NCBI GenBank assembly: GCA_002428325.1
Contig: DIVR01000045.1
Location: forward strand, 1 to 64,000
Length of the DNA: 64,000 bases
Direction: 5' to 3'
Source: a bacterium UBP4_UBA6127
GTDB taxonomy: Bacteria; UBP4; UBA4092
In this document: positions 9,078 through 18,900 of the stretch, piece by piece
Layout of the letters: each line of letters begins with the position of its first letter
How positions within the stretch are numbered: position 1 is the stretch's first letter
Translations under genes and position numbers: made by a program
Notes under the pieces: model-generated
What the model saw: only the letters and a program-made list of their open reading frames with translations
Database searches by the model: none
Told to the model about the DNA's origin: nothing

Positions 9078-10130
9078 TCATCGAGATAACTTCCGCCCGC
9101 CCAGTTCAAACCCGCAGGATTTACGGACATTCAACTGGGTGGGCACTATTTTCTGAACCGGAGTCCCGTAGGTTTCTTTCTGGATCATGGAAACCAATTC
9201 ACTGGCGGCCAATGCCCCAATCTCATACATGTCCTGGCGAATGGTAGTCAGAGGAGGATCAATATAGGCCGCCAGTTTAATATCATCTCCACCCACCACC
9301 GCCATATCTTCAGGGACCTTCAACCCATGCTGCCGGATTGCCCGAATCGCCCCGATGGCCATCATATCATTGGCAATAAACATGGCAGTAGGATGATGTC
9401 GCTGTCCCAGAATCTGCTGCATACAGACATAACCGCTTTCTTCGGAAAAAGTACCATAGGCCACCCATTCTTCCCGAAGGGGAAGATGATGCCGATGGAT
9501 TGCCTTGGCAAACCCGATAGACCGATCAGCCCCGGTGGTTACATTTTCCAGTCCCTTAATAATGCCAATGCTTTTATGCCCCAGCCGAACCAGATGGTCC
9601 ACCGCCTGGGAAGCTCCAGACTGGTTATCCGCTATCACACTGGATACCCCCTCGAAAGTACTGTTAACCAGAAAAATAGGATATTCCAGCTCATGAAGGA
9701 CTTTCACCATTTCCTCATCCATCAGCGAGCCGATAATCAATAATCCGTCAATATATTTCTCAGTAAACAGGTTGACATATTTTTTCTGGACTTTAAATTC
9801 AGGGATGGCCATTTGCAGCATTAATTTATATCCACTGTTCATCAGGACATCGGAAATACCGCTGATAGCTTCAGAAAAATAGAGATCTGAAAGGGCATGA
9901 AAGGTTTGAGGGATAATCACCCCAATCATCATGGATTTACGTTCTGCCAGCCGTCGGGCCAGGACATTGGGTTGATACCCAACCTTTTGCATGACCTCCA
10001 TGACTTTTTTCCGGGTCGTTTCACTGATTCGAGGACTGTCATTTAATACCAGAGAGACCGTGGACCGGGAAAATCCCGATAATCGGGCAATATCACGTAT
10101 GGTTTTATTTGGTTTTCGTTTCTCTGCCAT
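9078..10130 (-). CDS. LacI family transcriptional regulator
   Basis: A 350-residue repressor of the LacI/GalR family. The N-terminus carries the DNA-binding helix-turn-helix and hinge: TIRDIARLSGFSRSTVSLVL followed by PNVLARRLAERKS. The periplasmic-binding-like effector domain follows from about residue 60 (IGVIIPQTFHALSDLYFSEA, then VVGGDDIKLAAYIDPPLTTI near the end). The ATG at 10130 places the helix-turn-helix at the usual distance; the upstream TTG at 10181 would add an implausible tail. The gene ends the alpha-glucan locus on the same strand and is the obvious candidate to control it, with a sugar as effector. The actual target and ligand are inferred. Confidence 0.9.
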   Translation of the reverse strand: MAEKRKPNKTIRDIARLSGFSRSTVSLVLNDSPRISETTRKKVMEVMQKVGYQPNVLARRLAERKSMMIGVIIPQTFHALSDLYFSEAISGISDVLMNSGYKLMLQMAIPEFKVQKKYVNLFTEKYIDGLLIIGSLMDEEMVKVLHELEYPIFLVNSTFEGVSSVIADNQSGASQAVDHLVRLGHKSIGIIKGLENVTTGADRSIGFAKAIHRHHLPLREEWVAYGTFSEESGYVCMQQILGQRHHPTAMFIANDMMAIGAIRAIRQHGLKVPEDMAVVGGDDIKLAAYIDPPLTTIRQDMYEIGALAASELVSMIQKETYGTPVQKIVPTQLNVRKSCGFELGGRKLSR

Positions 10131-10208
10131 GGTTATATGAATCTTAATAGACCCATGATTCCTCGTCAAGATATACCTCAAGGATATTGATAAGACAACA
10201 TAAATAAT

Positions 10209-10943
10209 TTAATCTGCCTGAAAAGAAGATAGTTCAACCGGAACCGACTGGATGCCTGAGGGAGATATCCCCACCAAGGGAATACCATTGGAATCAGCGA
10301 CCTGAATCTGCAGCCAGTTGGATAACTCATCAGCCTCCCCATCTCCATTAGGTTCAGGATTCTGAGCTGGAATGGCATCACAGCCTCCCCAAAGAGGACC
10401 ACTGATCGTGACAGCACATTGCAGCTTATGGTTTGGAGTTAAACCCAGATATCCCCAGGGGATAGCCACTTCCAGGATACCACTTTTATTAGAATAAGTA
10501 GTTAATGATCCCAAACTGCAATCAAACCATGTAAATTCACCATCGGCATAAAGACCCGCAAGGGTAACCATGGTGTTATCATCATGAATAGCCCATTCAG
10601 GATGCCAGGATGTGGTAGTAAACCGTTTATTTAAGGTAACGGTCTGAAGGTTCACTACATTAGAAGAACCTCCCCCCGCTAACCAGATATCAATCGTTTC
10701 ATTCTCCACCCGTTTACCATCAACCCCTAAATAAAGAGTCAATGAATCCCAGGTAAGGTATAACTTATATAATTCATCAAACGCCCCCCATGCAGAATCC
10801 GTTGATGAATCAGAATAGACCCATTCATCGGACACAAAATCTGATTCTAAATTTCCCGTAAAAGTAACCGTATGGGGAGTGATAGCTAATGTTACTGACA
10901 TACAAAACAAAAAAACAAAAAGAAACGACAACATGCGTCCCAT
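10209..10943 (-). CDS. Small secreted beta-sandwich protein with C-terminal VPVELSSF tail
   Basis: A 244-residue exported protein. The start at 10943 gives MGRMLSFLFVFLFCMSVTLA as signal peptide, with AAGGA 8 nt upstream. The mature part is beta-rich and resembles CBM9/DOMON-like sandwich domains: LTWDSLTLYLGVDG, LEVAIPWGYLGLTPN. The C-terminus ends GIQSVPVELSSFQAD, nearly the same tail as the next gene (SVPVELSSFASE) and similar to that of the GH13 enzyme (VELSFF). It has its own promoter. Function is unknown; glucan binding or a surface role is inferred from location. The tail may be a sorting signal. Confidence 0.7.
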   Translation of the reverse strand: MGRMLSFLFVFLFCMSVTLAITPHTVTFTGNLESDFVSDEWVYSDSSTDSAWGAFDELYKLYLTWDSLTLYLGVDGKRVENETIDIWLAGGGSSNVVNLQTVTLNKRFTTTSWHPEWAIHDDNTMVTLAGLYADGEFTWFDCSLGSLTTYSNKSGILEVAIPWGYLGLTPNHKLQCAVTISGPLWGGCDAIPAQNPEPNGDGEADELSNWLQIQVADSNGIPLVGISPSGIQSVPVELSSFQAD

Positions 10944-11020
10944 GGTAGAATCCTTATCCCATTTTCCTATCAAGAATCTTATAAATTTTCCGAATATATT
11001 ATTAAATAAAGGGCTGGCCC

Positions 11021-11049
11021 ATCCTAATAGAGTTATCCCCACTCGTCAA
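11021..11049 (-). promoter_or_regulatory. Sigma-70 type promoter of the 244-residue secreted protein
   Basis: TTGACG (11044-11049 on the minus strand) and TAGGAT (11021-11026) are separated by 17 nt. It lies just after the terminator of the preceding gene, so the small secreted protein, and perhaps lacI, form a separate transcription unit. Confidence 0.5.
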
Positions 11050-11059
11050 TTGGTTATTA

Positions 11060-11098
11060 AATAAAAGATGGGGTATATCTCAAAGATATACCCCATCG
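11060..11098 (-). terminator. Intrinsic terminator after the 235-residue secreted protein gene
   Basis: A perfect 14-bp stem (11067-11080 with 11084-11097) closed by a 3-nt loop is followed on the minus strand by TTTTATTT. It is one of the clearest rho-independent terminators in the window and ends the pilin-CBM transcript. Confidence 0.88.
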
Positions 11099-11116
11099 AT
11101 AATAAACAGGTTTTTC

Positions 11117-11824
11117 TTATTCACTGGCGAAAGAAGATAACTCAACAGGAACAGATAAGCTGCTATTGGGAGAAATTCCCGAACCCAGACTGGGAACTAC
11201 ATAGGCAAAGTCAAATTGGACATTACCAGAGGCACCAATCGGATTGCTGGAAGGCCAGGAAGCAATGATAGGATCATTATTTTCTTTTGCTCTCCAGGCA
11301 TATACAGCAATGGCTGAGGGACTTCCAAGAGCCACTCGATCGATACTGAATTCATCATCAGGACTTCCGGACCATCCATAATAAGTTCCAGCACTGGACC
11401 AACCCATCCATTCCCAACCTGCATTACTTGTCCAACGGGAATACTCGTACCAGCCAGAAGCTCCTGCAAAATAAAATACATATTCAGGCAGATAATCATT
11501 ATTAAACGATGTCACCATCCCATAGCCATCTGAGAGTGAACCCGAACCCGCAGTTTGATCCACATCGATAGCGATAAAGAAGCTGTCATCAACTCCTGCA
11601 TTATCACCCAGATAAGCCCCACCTAACGTTCCTCGATCTATGGCAAAATAGATACTGTTCGCATCCCAAGTCATATAGAAAGTATAAGCGCTGTCAGTAC
11701 CCATATTTTCATCAGTTGCCCATTCTGATAAGGAACCATCCAAAGTGATTGAATTATTACTGGTCGCAAAAACCATTCCCATACTGAGGACAAATACCAT
11801 TAAAAATAAGACTTTTTTCATCAT
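11117..11824 (-). CDS. Small secreted CBM9/DOMON-like protein with VPVELSSF tail
   Basis: A 235-residue exported protein starting MMKKVLFLMVFVLSMGMVFA, with a consensus GGAGG 8 nt upstream of the ATG. The mature sequence opens SITLDGSLSEWATDENM and continues YTFYMTWDANSIYFAIDRG, the typical opening of CBM9/DOMON-like carbohydrate or haem-binding sandwiches. Aromatic residues are abundant in the middle (GWYEYSRWTSNAGWEWMGW), fitting sugar stacking. The C-terminus is SVPVELSSFASE, shared with the neighbouring 244-residue protein. It lies 82 nt downstream of the four-repeat protein with a hairpin between, and ends at a strong terminator. An abundant surface or periplasmic glucan-binding protein is inferred. 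Confidence 0.72.
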   Translation of the reverse strand: MMKKVLFLMVFVLSMGMVFATSNNSITLDGSLSEWATDENMGTDSAYTFYMTWDANSIYFAIDRGTLGGAYLGDNAGVDDSFFIAIDVDQTAGSGSLSDGYGMVTSFNNDYLPEYVFYFAGASGWYEYSRWTSNAGWEWMGWSSAGTYYGWSGSPDDEFSIDRVALGSPSAIAVYAWRAKENNDPIIASWPSSNPIGASGNVQFDFAYVVPSLGSGISPNSSLSVPVELSSFASE

Positions 11825-11859
11825 TAAAAACACCTCCTTTCCCATAAATATTTCTATAG

Positions 11860-11893
11860 GAGTGACCGTCACCTATAAAGGCACCGGTCACTC
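11860..11893. repeat. Intercistronic inverted repeat
   Basis: GAGTGACCG (11860-11868) and CGGTCACTC (11885-11893) form a 9-bp stem in the gap between two secreted-protein genes. There is no following T-run, so a processing or stabilising hairpin is likelier than a terminator. Confidence 0.6.
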
Positions 11894-11906
11894 TTGGCAA
11901 AACCAC

Positions 11907-13697
11907 TTACTTGATCGAAGTCACTTTGATAGCAAGTTCCCCTCCGATATTCAAAGGAGAGGAAGCTTTTGATTCCATCAATTCCCAATCTTTAAATAGA
12001 GGCGCATTGGTGGCTGAGGTGGTAATCACCATAGAATCCGTTTCTCCCCATCCATCAAAAACAGTAATGGTGGAAGAACCGATGGCTCCATATTTCACCA
12101 CACAGGTATTATCGGCATAACTCTGGATTTCGATAACACTGGTATCACTGCTGGACCAGGCAAGATAAGGAACAGTGCCACCATAAACAGTGAAGCTCTT
12201 AATCTGTCCAGGGTTACCCCCTTGAGCGCTTATTGTGGGCTGAGGATGGGTATCCCGATTGAGATTAGAAGCTTTGATCCGGCCTTTCACCACATCTGCG
12301 ACTAAACGGACAGTATCACCACCCAGAGCTTGGAACCAATAGGTTCCCGGATCACAGTTCATGCTTCGCCCGTCATTTCCAATTTGAAGCGTCCAAACGC
12401 CATCCAAGGCCACCTTGAAATGGAAATCCGTTAAGGTGGTTACCGTGGAAGCGATGACCCCTTCAAAGGTAAAGATGTTATCGCCTGAAGATTGGTCACC
12501 ATTGAGACCATCATCATGCATCCGGGTCAGGAGGGTCGAGGGATCCCAATCACTCAAAGTACCCAAAGCGGTCTGACAATCACCAACAACTGTATAGGTG
12601 TGGCTTCCAATATAGGCCGAATCCGTATAGACATAATTGGTATAAGGATACCAGCCATCCAAGGCCGTATTCGTATCAAAGACAAAAAGGACATTCTGTC
12701 CACTGTTGGCACTGTAATAACATCCTTTTTCACTCGAACTTCCAGGGTAACGGGTTCCCTTCTCATCGGAAATCCGAGACCAATGGGTCACAGAATCAAA
12801 GGTAATGAGGAAATCACGGCTGTAAAGACCATCCCCGGAAGCAACATCTCCATTGGTTCCATCATCATTAGCCTGAGTCAAAGAATTCATGACACTTCCC
12901 TGAACATCCCCAATACAATACCAGGGGGGACCCTCTCGAGGAACAAAACTTTGCACCACTTTTAAACGGCCTTTAATGGAATCCACATAGAGATAGATGG
13001 TGTCAGCGGAATTGATGGAAGCAATCGATTTATTGTTGCCATTGATATTAAATCCCCAGCTGTTTCCATCTTCCTGACCGGAACTGATCTGATGGCTCCA
13101 AGCGTCATCCAGGGTAACTTTAAAACTTTTCGCTCCGGTGGTAGTAGGATCAATCGTACTGAAGGTAATTCGAAGGGTATAAATACCATCCCCGGCCGCA
13201 TCGTCACCATTAAGGCCATCATCATGCATTAATGCTCCAGCATATGCATTATCCCAATCCTGCGTATGCCCCAACCAAGTTTGCATCCCTACTGCAACAT
13301 AATGGCCGGTGGTCACTGCCTGGGCAGTGGTATAAAACACTGCGGAGGAAGGACTCCAGGTGGAATCCACATTAAAGTCCAAAAACATTTTAACAAGCTG
13401 GTTATCCGTAGTGGTCTGAAACCAGCTGTTAGACCCACTGGGTAAGGAATTATCCCAGAGACCAGCGACAGGAACAATCTTCCATTCATAACTGCCGGCA
13501 GTCGGCACTGTTGTCTGGCAGGTATAGATATTATCTCCTGAAACAGCATCTCCATTGGTGCCATCATCCAACATGACAACGGCAGGGTCATTATTATTCC
13601 ATCCATTAAAAGACCCCACAGCATTATAGGCACCGGCAGTTGCCAGAGATAAACTGGCTATTACAACCGAAAGAGCTAAATACTTTAGGTAGTTCAT
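11907..13697 (-). CDS. Secreted protein with four DDGxNGDxxSGDxxY domains and an Ig-like tail
   Basis: A 596-residue exported protein with signal peptide MNYLKYLALSVVIASLSLATAGA and AAGGAG 10 nt before the ATG. Four consecutive beta domains of roughly 110-125 residues each contain the same acidic motif: LDDGTNGDAVSGDNIY, HDDGLNGDDAAGDGIY, NDDGTNGDVASGDGLY and HDDGLNGDQSSGDNIF. The domains begin with GSFNGWNNNDPAVVM-like segments and end KGRLKV or KGRIKA, resembling starch-binding X25/CBM-type modules of amylases. A final Ig/Big2-like domain covers about residues 480-575 (ISAQGGNPGQIKSFTVYGG). The acidic motif may bind calcium. No catalytic domain is visible. Its place between amylases, a pseudopilin and other binding proteins suggests a surface starch-binding scaffold. 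Confidence 0.75.
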   Translation of the reverse strand: MNYLKYLALSVVIASLSLATAGAYNAVGSFNGWNNNDPAVVMLDDGTNGDAVSGDNIYTCQTTVPTAGSYEWKIVPVAGLWDNSLPSGSNSWFQTTTDNQLVKMFLDFNVDSTWSPSSAVFYTTAQAVTTGHYVAVGMQTWLGHTQDWDNAYAGALMHDDGLNGDDAAGDGIYTLRITFSTIDPTTTGAKSFKVTLDDAWSHQISSGQEDGNSWGFNINGNNKSIASINSADTIYLYVDSIKGRLKVVQSFVPREGPPWYCIGDVQGSVMNSLTQANDDGTNGDVASGDGLYSRDFLITFDSVTHWSRISDEKGTRYPGSSSEKGCYYSANSGQNVLFVFDTNTALDGWYPYTNYVYTDSAYIGSHTYTVVGDCQTALGTLSDWDPSTLLTRMHDDGLNGDQSSGDNIFTFEGVIASTVTTLTDFHFKVALDGVWTLQIGNDGRSMNCDPGTYWFQALGGDTVRLVADVVKGRIKASNLNRDTHPQPTISAQGGNPGQIKSFTVYGGTVPYLAWSSSDTSVIEIQSYADNTCVVKYGAIGSSTITVFDGWGETDSMVITTSATNAPLFKDWELMESKASSPLNIGGELAIKVTSIK

Positions 13698-13750
13698 AAT
13701 GATAAAACTCCTTTCCGCCGCATTTTTTGCAGCGACCCGTTAATATTGTT

Positions 13751-14353
13751 TTACCGGTTTTTACCGGTTCCGTACCCATCATTGAACCAGACTAAATCCC
13801 CAGGAGAAACAGTCCCATTGGTCGGATCATACAAATAGGGCCAGGGTATCTTTCCGGAATTTCTCTCATACACATCATCCTTACTGTCCGGACCGACACT
13901 CTTGATTTCCCACCGGATTCGCTGAAGATCCACCAGAGCCGCGTCTAATATAGTCCCGCCCGCATAATAAAAATAATCTCTTCGGATATCATTGGGATTA
14001 TCCCCAATGGAACCCCAAGTGCCTACATATAAATAAGTTTTATTAATGGTTGTAAATTCCAGGGGAGATAACCCCCAAGGATAAAATTCATTCCAGGGAG
14101 AACGAGGAAAACTGCTTAAATAAGATATGGGAGTACTTAAAGTTTGGGGAGCACGGGTGGCCGGATAATCATTATTATCTACATAATAAGACTCCAATCC
14201 GGTATTGATAGAACGGAAATCACTTAACGTCCGTGAGACCTTTGAACGAACCTGAGCTTGTAGAAAATTGGGAATAGCAATGGCCGCCAATATGGCAATA
14301 ATCGCCACAACAATCAATAACTCAATCAGGGTGAAACCTTTGTCTTTCAGCAT
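13751..14353 (-). CDS. Type II secretion-type pseudopilin
   Basis: A 200-residue protein with a textbook class III signal, KDKG followed by FTLIELLIVVAIIAILAAIA; prepilin peptidase should cut after the glycine and N-methylate the phenylalanine. The hydrophobic helix is followed by a GspG-like region (SKVSRTLSDFRSINTGLESYYVDNNDYPA) and a variable C-terminal domain. AGGAGG lies 8 nt upstream of the chosen ATG. No other secretion or pilus gene is present, so it may supply a dedicated pilin to machinery encoded elsewhere. It leads a unit containing the four-repeat and VELSSF-tail proteins, which hints at export or surface display of that set. Confidence 0.88.
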   Translation of the reverse strand: MLKDKGFTLIELLIVVAIIAILAAIAIPNFLQAQVRSKVSRTLSDFRSINTGLESYYVDNNDYPATRAPQTLSTPISYLSSFPRSPWNEFYPWGLSPLEFTTINKTYLYVGTWGSIGDNPNDIRRDYFYYAGGTILDAALVDLQRIRWEIKSVGPDSKDDVYERNSGKIPWPYLYDPTNGTVSPGDLVWFNDGYGTGKNR

Positions 14354-14436
14354 ATTAATCACCTCCTGATAACTCTTTTTACTTACATTTTCTCTCTGTT
14401 TCCTTTAATTAAGTAGAACGGTCTAATCCTAGTTGT

Positions 14437-14465
14437 AAGATACTTTAAGGCCCCTCGGCTGTCAA
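14437..14465 (-). promoter_or_regulatory. Strong sigma-70 type promoter of the pseudopilin gene
   Basis: TTGACA (14460-14465, minus strand) and TATCTT (14437-14442) have an optimal 17-nt spacer. An A-rich tract (AATAAAAAAACAC) lies directly upstream of the -35 box like an UP element. The start near 14430 gives a leader of about 75 nt. Confidence 0.65.
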
Positions 14466-14524
14466 GTGTTTTTTTATTGCCTGCCACCAAATAAATTCCA
14501 AGACCTCCTTTCCAATCTATCTGC

Positions 14525-14545
14525 CTGAAATCATAAAGATTTCAG
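14525..14545 (-). terminator. Hairpin after the binding-lipoprotein gene
   Basis: CTGAAATC and GATTTCAG form an 8-bp stem with a 5-nt loop 6 nt after the stop codon of the solute-binding protein gene. The T-run is missing, so it may be a weak terminator or a 3'-end stabiliser separating the GH57-GH13-SBP unit from the pilin unit. Confidence 0.45.
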
Positions 14546-14550
14546 ATAAA

Positions 14551-15867
14551 TCACTGGATTTTATTTTCCTTAAAAATTTTCTCGACTTTAGGTTGCAGTT
14601 TAAGGATAGTATCCCTGGGTTTTTCTTTCCCTCGCCAGAGAAGATCCATATCTCTAGTCACGACCGTATTAATTTCACTCCAAGCCGGATTTGTGGGGGC
14701 AGGCCTGGCATAAACCAGGCTATCCAGATTTGCCTGATGATTCAGGTCATGAGGGAGTACAGGAGCTTTCAGGAAATGGTCAGATTCTGCCACAGATTTG
14801 ACAGAAGGAATAGCATGGCCTGACTCGGCCGTCGCAATCTGGCCTTCAGGGCCGGTCAAAAATTTAACCAAATCCCAGGCTTCTTTAGGATGTTGGGTTT
14901 TGGAAGAAATAGCATAACAGACCGTAAAAAGGGTCGAAGCCCTTTTCTGATCTGAGGGAAGCACACTGACATCCCATTTAAAATCCTTTATATCCTTAAA
15001 ATCCATACACATCCAACGGCCATAGGTACACATAGCCACTTTCCCGGTTTTAAAGAGGTAATAGGTTCCCTGGTCAGTAGTAACCGAGGGAGAAGGAGCC
15101 ACAGGTTTAGGTCCATAAATCAATCCGGTTAAAAACTCCAGAGCTTCCACATTCTTATCCAGGTAACGAGGGTCTCCCAAAAGCCATTTTTTACCATCCG
15201 GGCTCATGACTTCTCCCCCATGCTGCCAAACCCAGGGAAGCCACTCCCCAAACCAGGTTTCCAGGACAAATCCATACTGGTCAATTTTCCCATTACCATC
15301 GGTATCTTTCGTTAATTTTTCGGCAGCAGACCGAAAATCTTTCCAAGTCCATTTATCATTTGGATAGGAAACCCCTGATTTATCAAAGAGGTCTTTATTG
15401 TAATAAAGGACCAGGGTAGCAAAATCTTTAGCCACCCCATAATAATGTCCTTCATATTTAAAGGGTTCCATCAACTGGGGGTAAAAGTCATTAATATTAA
15501 AATCCTTATCGGAGTCAATCAGCGGCTGCAGATCCATGAAGGCTCCACCCTGGGTATATCGAGGGAAATCTTCCAACCCCATATACATGACATCCGGGGG
15601 AGTCTGGCCTGCCATTAATGTTTGGAGTTTGGAACTATATTGCATGGAAGGAACATGGATTACATCCAGGTAAATATCAGGTCTTTTCTTCCGGAAAGAC
15701 TCCAGATATTTATCCACGGTAGCTTTTTCGCTGGGAGTTCCCCACATCATATAGGTGATTTTAGTCTTACCGGCTGCTTCCTTTTGGGCACCCGAAGTAC
15801 AGCCGGTCAGGTATAAGAGAATAAATATGCAAATCAAAAATATAATTCCGACCAGACATTTTTTCAT
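14551..15867 (-). CDS. Extracellular solute-binding lipoprotein, family 1 (sugar ABC importer)
   Basis: A 438-residue CUT1-type sugar-binding protein. The N-terminus has a signal peptide ending in the lipobox LTGC (cysteine near residue 23), so it is a lipoprotein. Family features include ITYMMWGTPSEKATVDKYLESF, PPDVMYMGLEDFPRYTQGGAF, KDFATLVLYYNKDLFDKSGV and WTWKDFRSAAEKLTKDTDG. A GGAG ribosome site precedes the ATG. It follows the GH13 amylase by 40 nt, so it probably binds maltodextrins released by the amylases. No permease or ATPase gene is adjacent; the nearest permeases lie 44 kb away and one of them carries its own binding domain. The ligand is inferred from context. Confidence 0.9.
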   Translation of the reverse strand: MKKCLVGIIFLICIFILLYLTGCTSGAQKEAAGKTKITYMMWGTPSEKATVDKYLESFRKKRPDIYLDVIHVPSMQYSSKLQTLMAGQTPPDVMYMGLEDFPRYTQGGAFMDLQPLIDSDKDFNINDFYPQLMEPFKYEGHYYGVAKDFATLVLYYNKDLFDKSGVSYPNDKWTWKDFRSAAEKLTKDTDGNGKIDQYGFVLETWFGEWLPWVWQHGGEVMSPDGKKWLLGDPRYLDKNVEALEFLTGLIYGPKPVAPSPSVTTDQGTYYLFKTGKVAMCTYGRWMCMDFKDIKDFKWDVSVLPSDQKRASTLFTVCYAISSKTQHPKEAWDLVKFLTGPEGQIATAESGHAIPSVKSVAESDHFLKAPVLPHDLNHQANLDSLVYARPAPTNPAWSEINTVVTRDMDLLWRGKEKPRDTILKLQPKVEKIFKENKIQ

Positions 15868-15907
15868 TTCCGACTCCTTCTCCAGATTCTTTCAATATCT
15901 TCATTTC

Positions 15908-18900
15908 TTACTCATAACGCAAAAAAAAACTCAGTTCCACTGAAGTGGCACCCCAATCAGTAATGGAGACCGAGGTATTCAAATCAGAAGTAATGCCTCC
16001 CCCATCCAGACTGGTAGAAGCCACGATATGGATAGGATAAATACCATTCCCCACCTTAATTCCTTCTGCTTCAGGGGTATTGGGATTATCAAGAGCGCCG
16101 GAAACAGAAAGCAGAGATCCAGCCACGGGATCATTAATTCTTCCCAGCAAATTATCCCCTCCGGTACTATCTGCCATAAATACCCAGACAGTACGGGCAG
16201 TTGAATCTACCCTGAATTGAACCGTAACCTCTCTCGGGTCACTCAAAACAGTTCCTGAGGTAGGCGAAACCAGGGTAATGGAGGGACCTGGCACACTGGC
16301 AGGCACTGTCACTATAGAACTGGAGGAATTGGCAGGTTGAGTTTGGGGATTCAAATGGGCTCTGGCAGTCAATGAATGGGTTCCTGATGAATACCCCTTC
16401 CAATAAAGCCTGAACTCATCATAATCATCTCCCAGATTCTGGTCATTTTGAACCAGTCGATTTATCGGAGGAAGCAGAGACGCATTATAAGTTGTGGCAA
16501 TATAAACAGTGGTATCTATCTGAAGTTCAACATAGAAATCCCCTGCTGCATAAGAATAATACCCGCCACCCGATTTAAGAGTATCTACTCGAACCACAAT
16601 ATCCCCATACTCCCGGGTAGTAACCTGGGAAGGAATCGAAACAAAAGTCACACTCCCTGATGAGGGATTGGAATCATATCCCAACTGCAACGGAGGCGAA
16701 GGAATGACAGCTTCAATATTGGTATATCGGGTAACACTGGCATTTCCGGATTCTTCAAAGGCCAGGATATCCAGAGAGTGTATCCCTCCATTGATATTAT
16801 GCCAGGTCCAGGTAAAAGTTGAACGGTCCGCAAAAACAGCATGATTGGAATCGGCAGCTAAGGGTATTAAATCACTGACTGTTTTACCTGAAGGAAGGTC
16901 CGGGAAAATATGGATAGAATTGGCTGTCAGGTCAGGACATTCGACCTGCACATTATAATCCTGGCTAAGGACATCGCTGGAGCCGCTGTAAGTGGGAGCG
17001 GTGAGATTTACCACCGGCCCATGCCTGTCCACATAGAATACTTGCTTATAAGTATTAAAACAGGCTGGAGACCCTTCAGGCCGTTGTTTAAAAGCAATCA
17101 TGGTGAAATAATGGTACCCTTCAGATAAATTATCTGCAGGAATATCAAGAACATATCGACCCAATCCACCGGTAGTGCCTACCGATTTTGTCGCAGTGAT
17201 TCCACTTCCCGAAGTGACCTGCTGAAATCCTTGGAAATGGCCTGTTTTCAAGAGAGTCCCGGTTAGGTCAAGATAACCATCATCAAGTTTCCACATGGCA
17301 TTATCTTCAGTACTGTCCGTTTGCAGGGTCAAGGTAACAGTCGCTCCACTGATCACAGGAATAGAGGTTATTCTTCGAGTCCCTACCCAGACCGTGGTGC
17401 TTTCTGCAGGGATATAATAACTGACGGAAGACAGGCTTAATATTCCCTGAGGATTCGATATTCCATACATTACATAACCCCGCATTTTATCACTGCGCGG
17501 GATCCGGATTGTCGCCTGACTAGACCCATTCACCGTCAGGAGTGAAAACAAAGCTCCCCCCTGGTTATAAACCGTATCTAATGCATTTCCCGTTAATTCC
17601 TGAAGGATCGTTCCTGCCGGGAATGCAGTCTGCACGACAACTTCGTCATATCCGGAATTTTCCTGGAGATTCAAGCCTACTAAAAGAGAGTTTTCCCGCT
17701 CATAAACATAAAATCTGGAATTATCGGTGGTATATTTATTATCCAGCCAGCGTTCTAACAGGGACCCTTGAGCATACTCATTATGGATATCAATGAGCTT
17801 TGTAATCTGATCCCCGTAAACTCCACCCAAAGCATCGCCTCTTCCCGTTCGAGGGAAGCTTCGCCCCGTCCCGAATTCTTGGGCATTAAAATATACCAAG
17901 GGTTTGCCCGGCCGGGTCAATATGTAGGCATAAGCAAGATTATTATTATTGGGCGAAGGTAATCCTGTATCATGGGCTTCCACAAACTGGACTCCCATGG
18001 AGCCATTATTGGCATCCCCATCATCATAAGCATCCACACTGGAATAGATGAAGGATTTAAAATCACCAAATCCATTGGCATTTAATTGGCTATACATATT
18101 GAAATATAAAGGGAAATCCAGGGCATCCCTGTTTTTAGAGACATCGGTATAACTGCCGACATAACTGACATTTCCATCATAAACTTCACCAAAAGACAAA
18201 GGATTGGTCGGATTTCCACCTCGGTCTGGACGGCCTTTTCCTTCCAATACCCCATCATAGAAACTGTCAAAAAACCAGGTAGGAACATGCTTAGCAGCAT
18301 CAATCCTGAATCCATCCACATCAATGACTTCATTCATCCATTTTATGTAACGAAGCAGAAGACCTGTGGCATTTTCCTTCACAGGAATACCCCGTAGAGG
18401 ATGGGTAAGATTAAATCCGGAGAGGGTTGTCGAATCTCCCGGCAAAGGGGATGGGTCAAGGTAGAACCGGGCATTACTTGTTGAAATGGATGGATAAGGA
18501 AGATTGTTAACGGTGTCCTCAGTGACAGGCTGCCGGATATATTGATGATTCTTACCTTGATCAATATCAACCAATCCGGAAATCTGTCCATCCAAATCAC
18601 CTGAGGCACTATAATCATGGAAATCACCCCAAGAGTCTGATGGGAGACTGAGGGCAAATCCGGGATATCCTCCAGCGGCTTCGAACCCGGCAGTATATTT
18701 GTTGCGAAATCCATTATGGTTTAAAACAATATCCGGATAAATCTTGATATCCGTCGTATGAACTGACATCACCAGCCCCTTCAGACTCGCTTCAGTTCCA
18801 TAAAGGGTCTGGTCATAGGATTCTCCCAAATCAAACCGGTTATAAAGGTCATATCCTACCGAATAATTACCTGAATCAGCCCGATTAGTCGGAGGAATCC

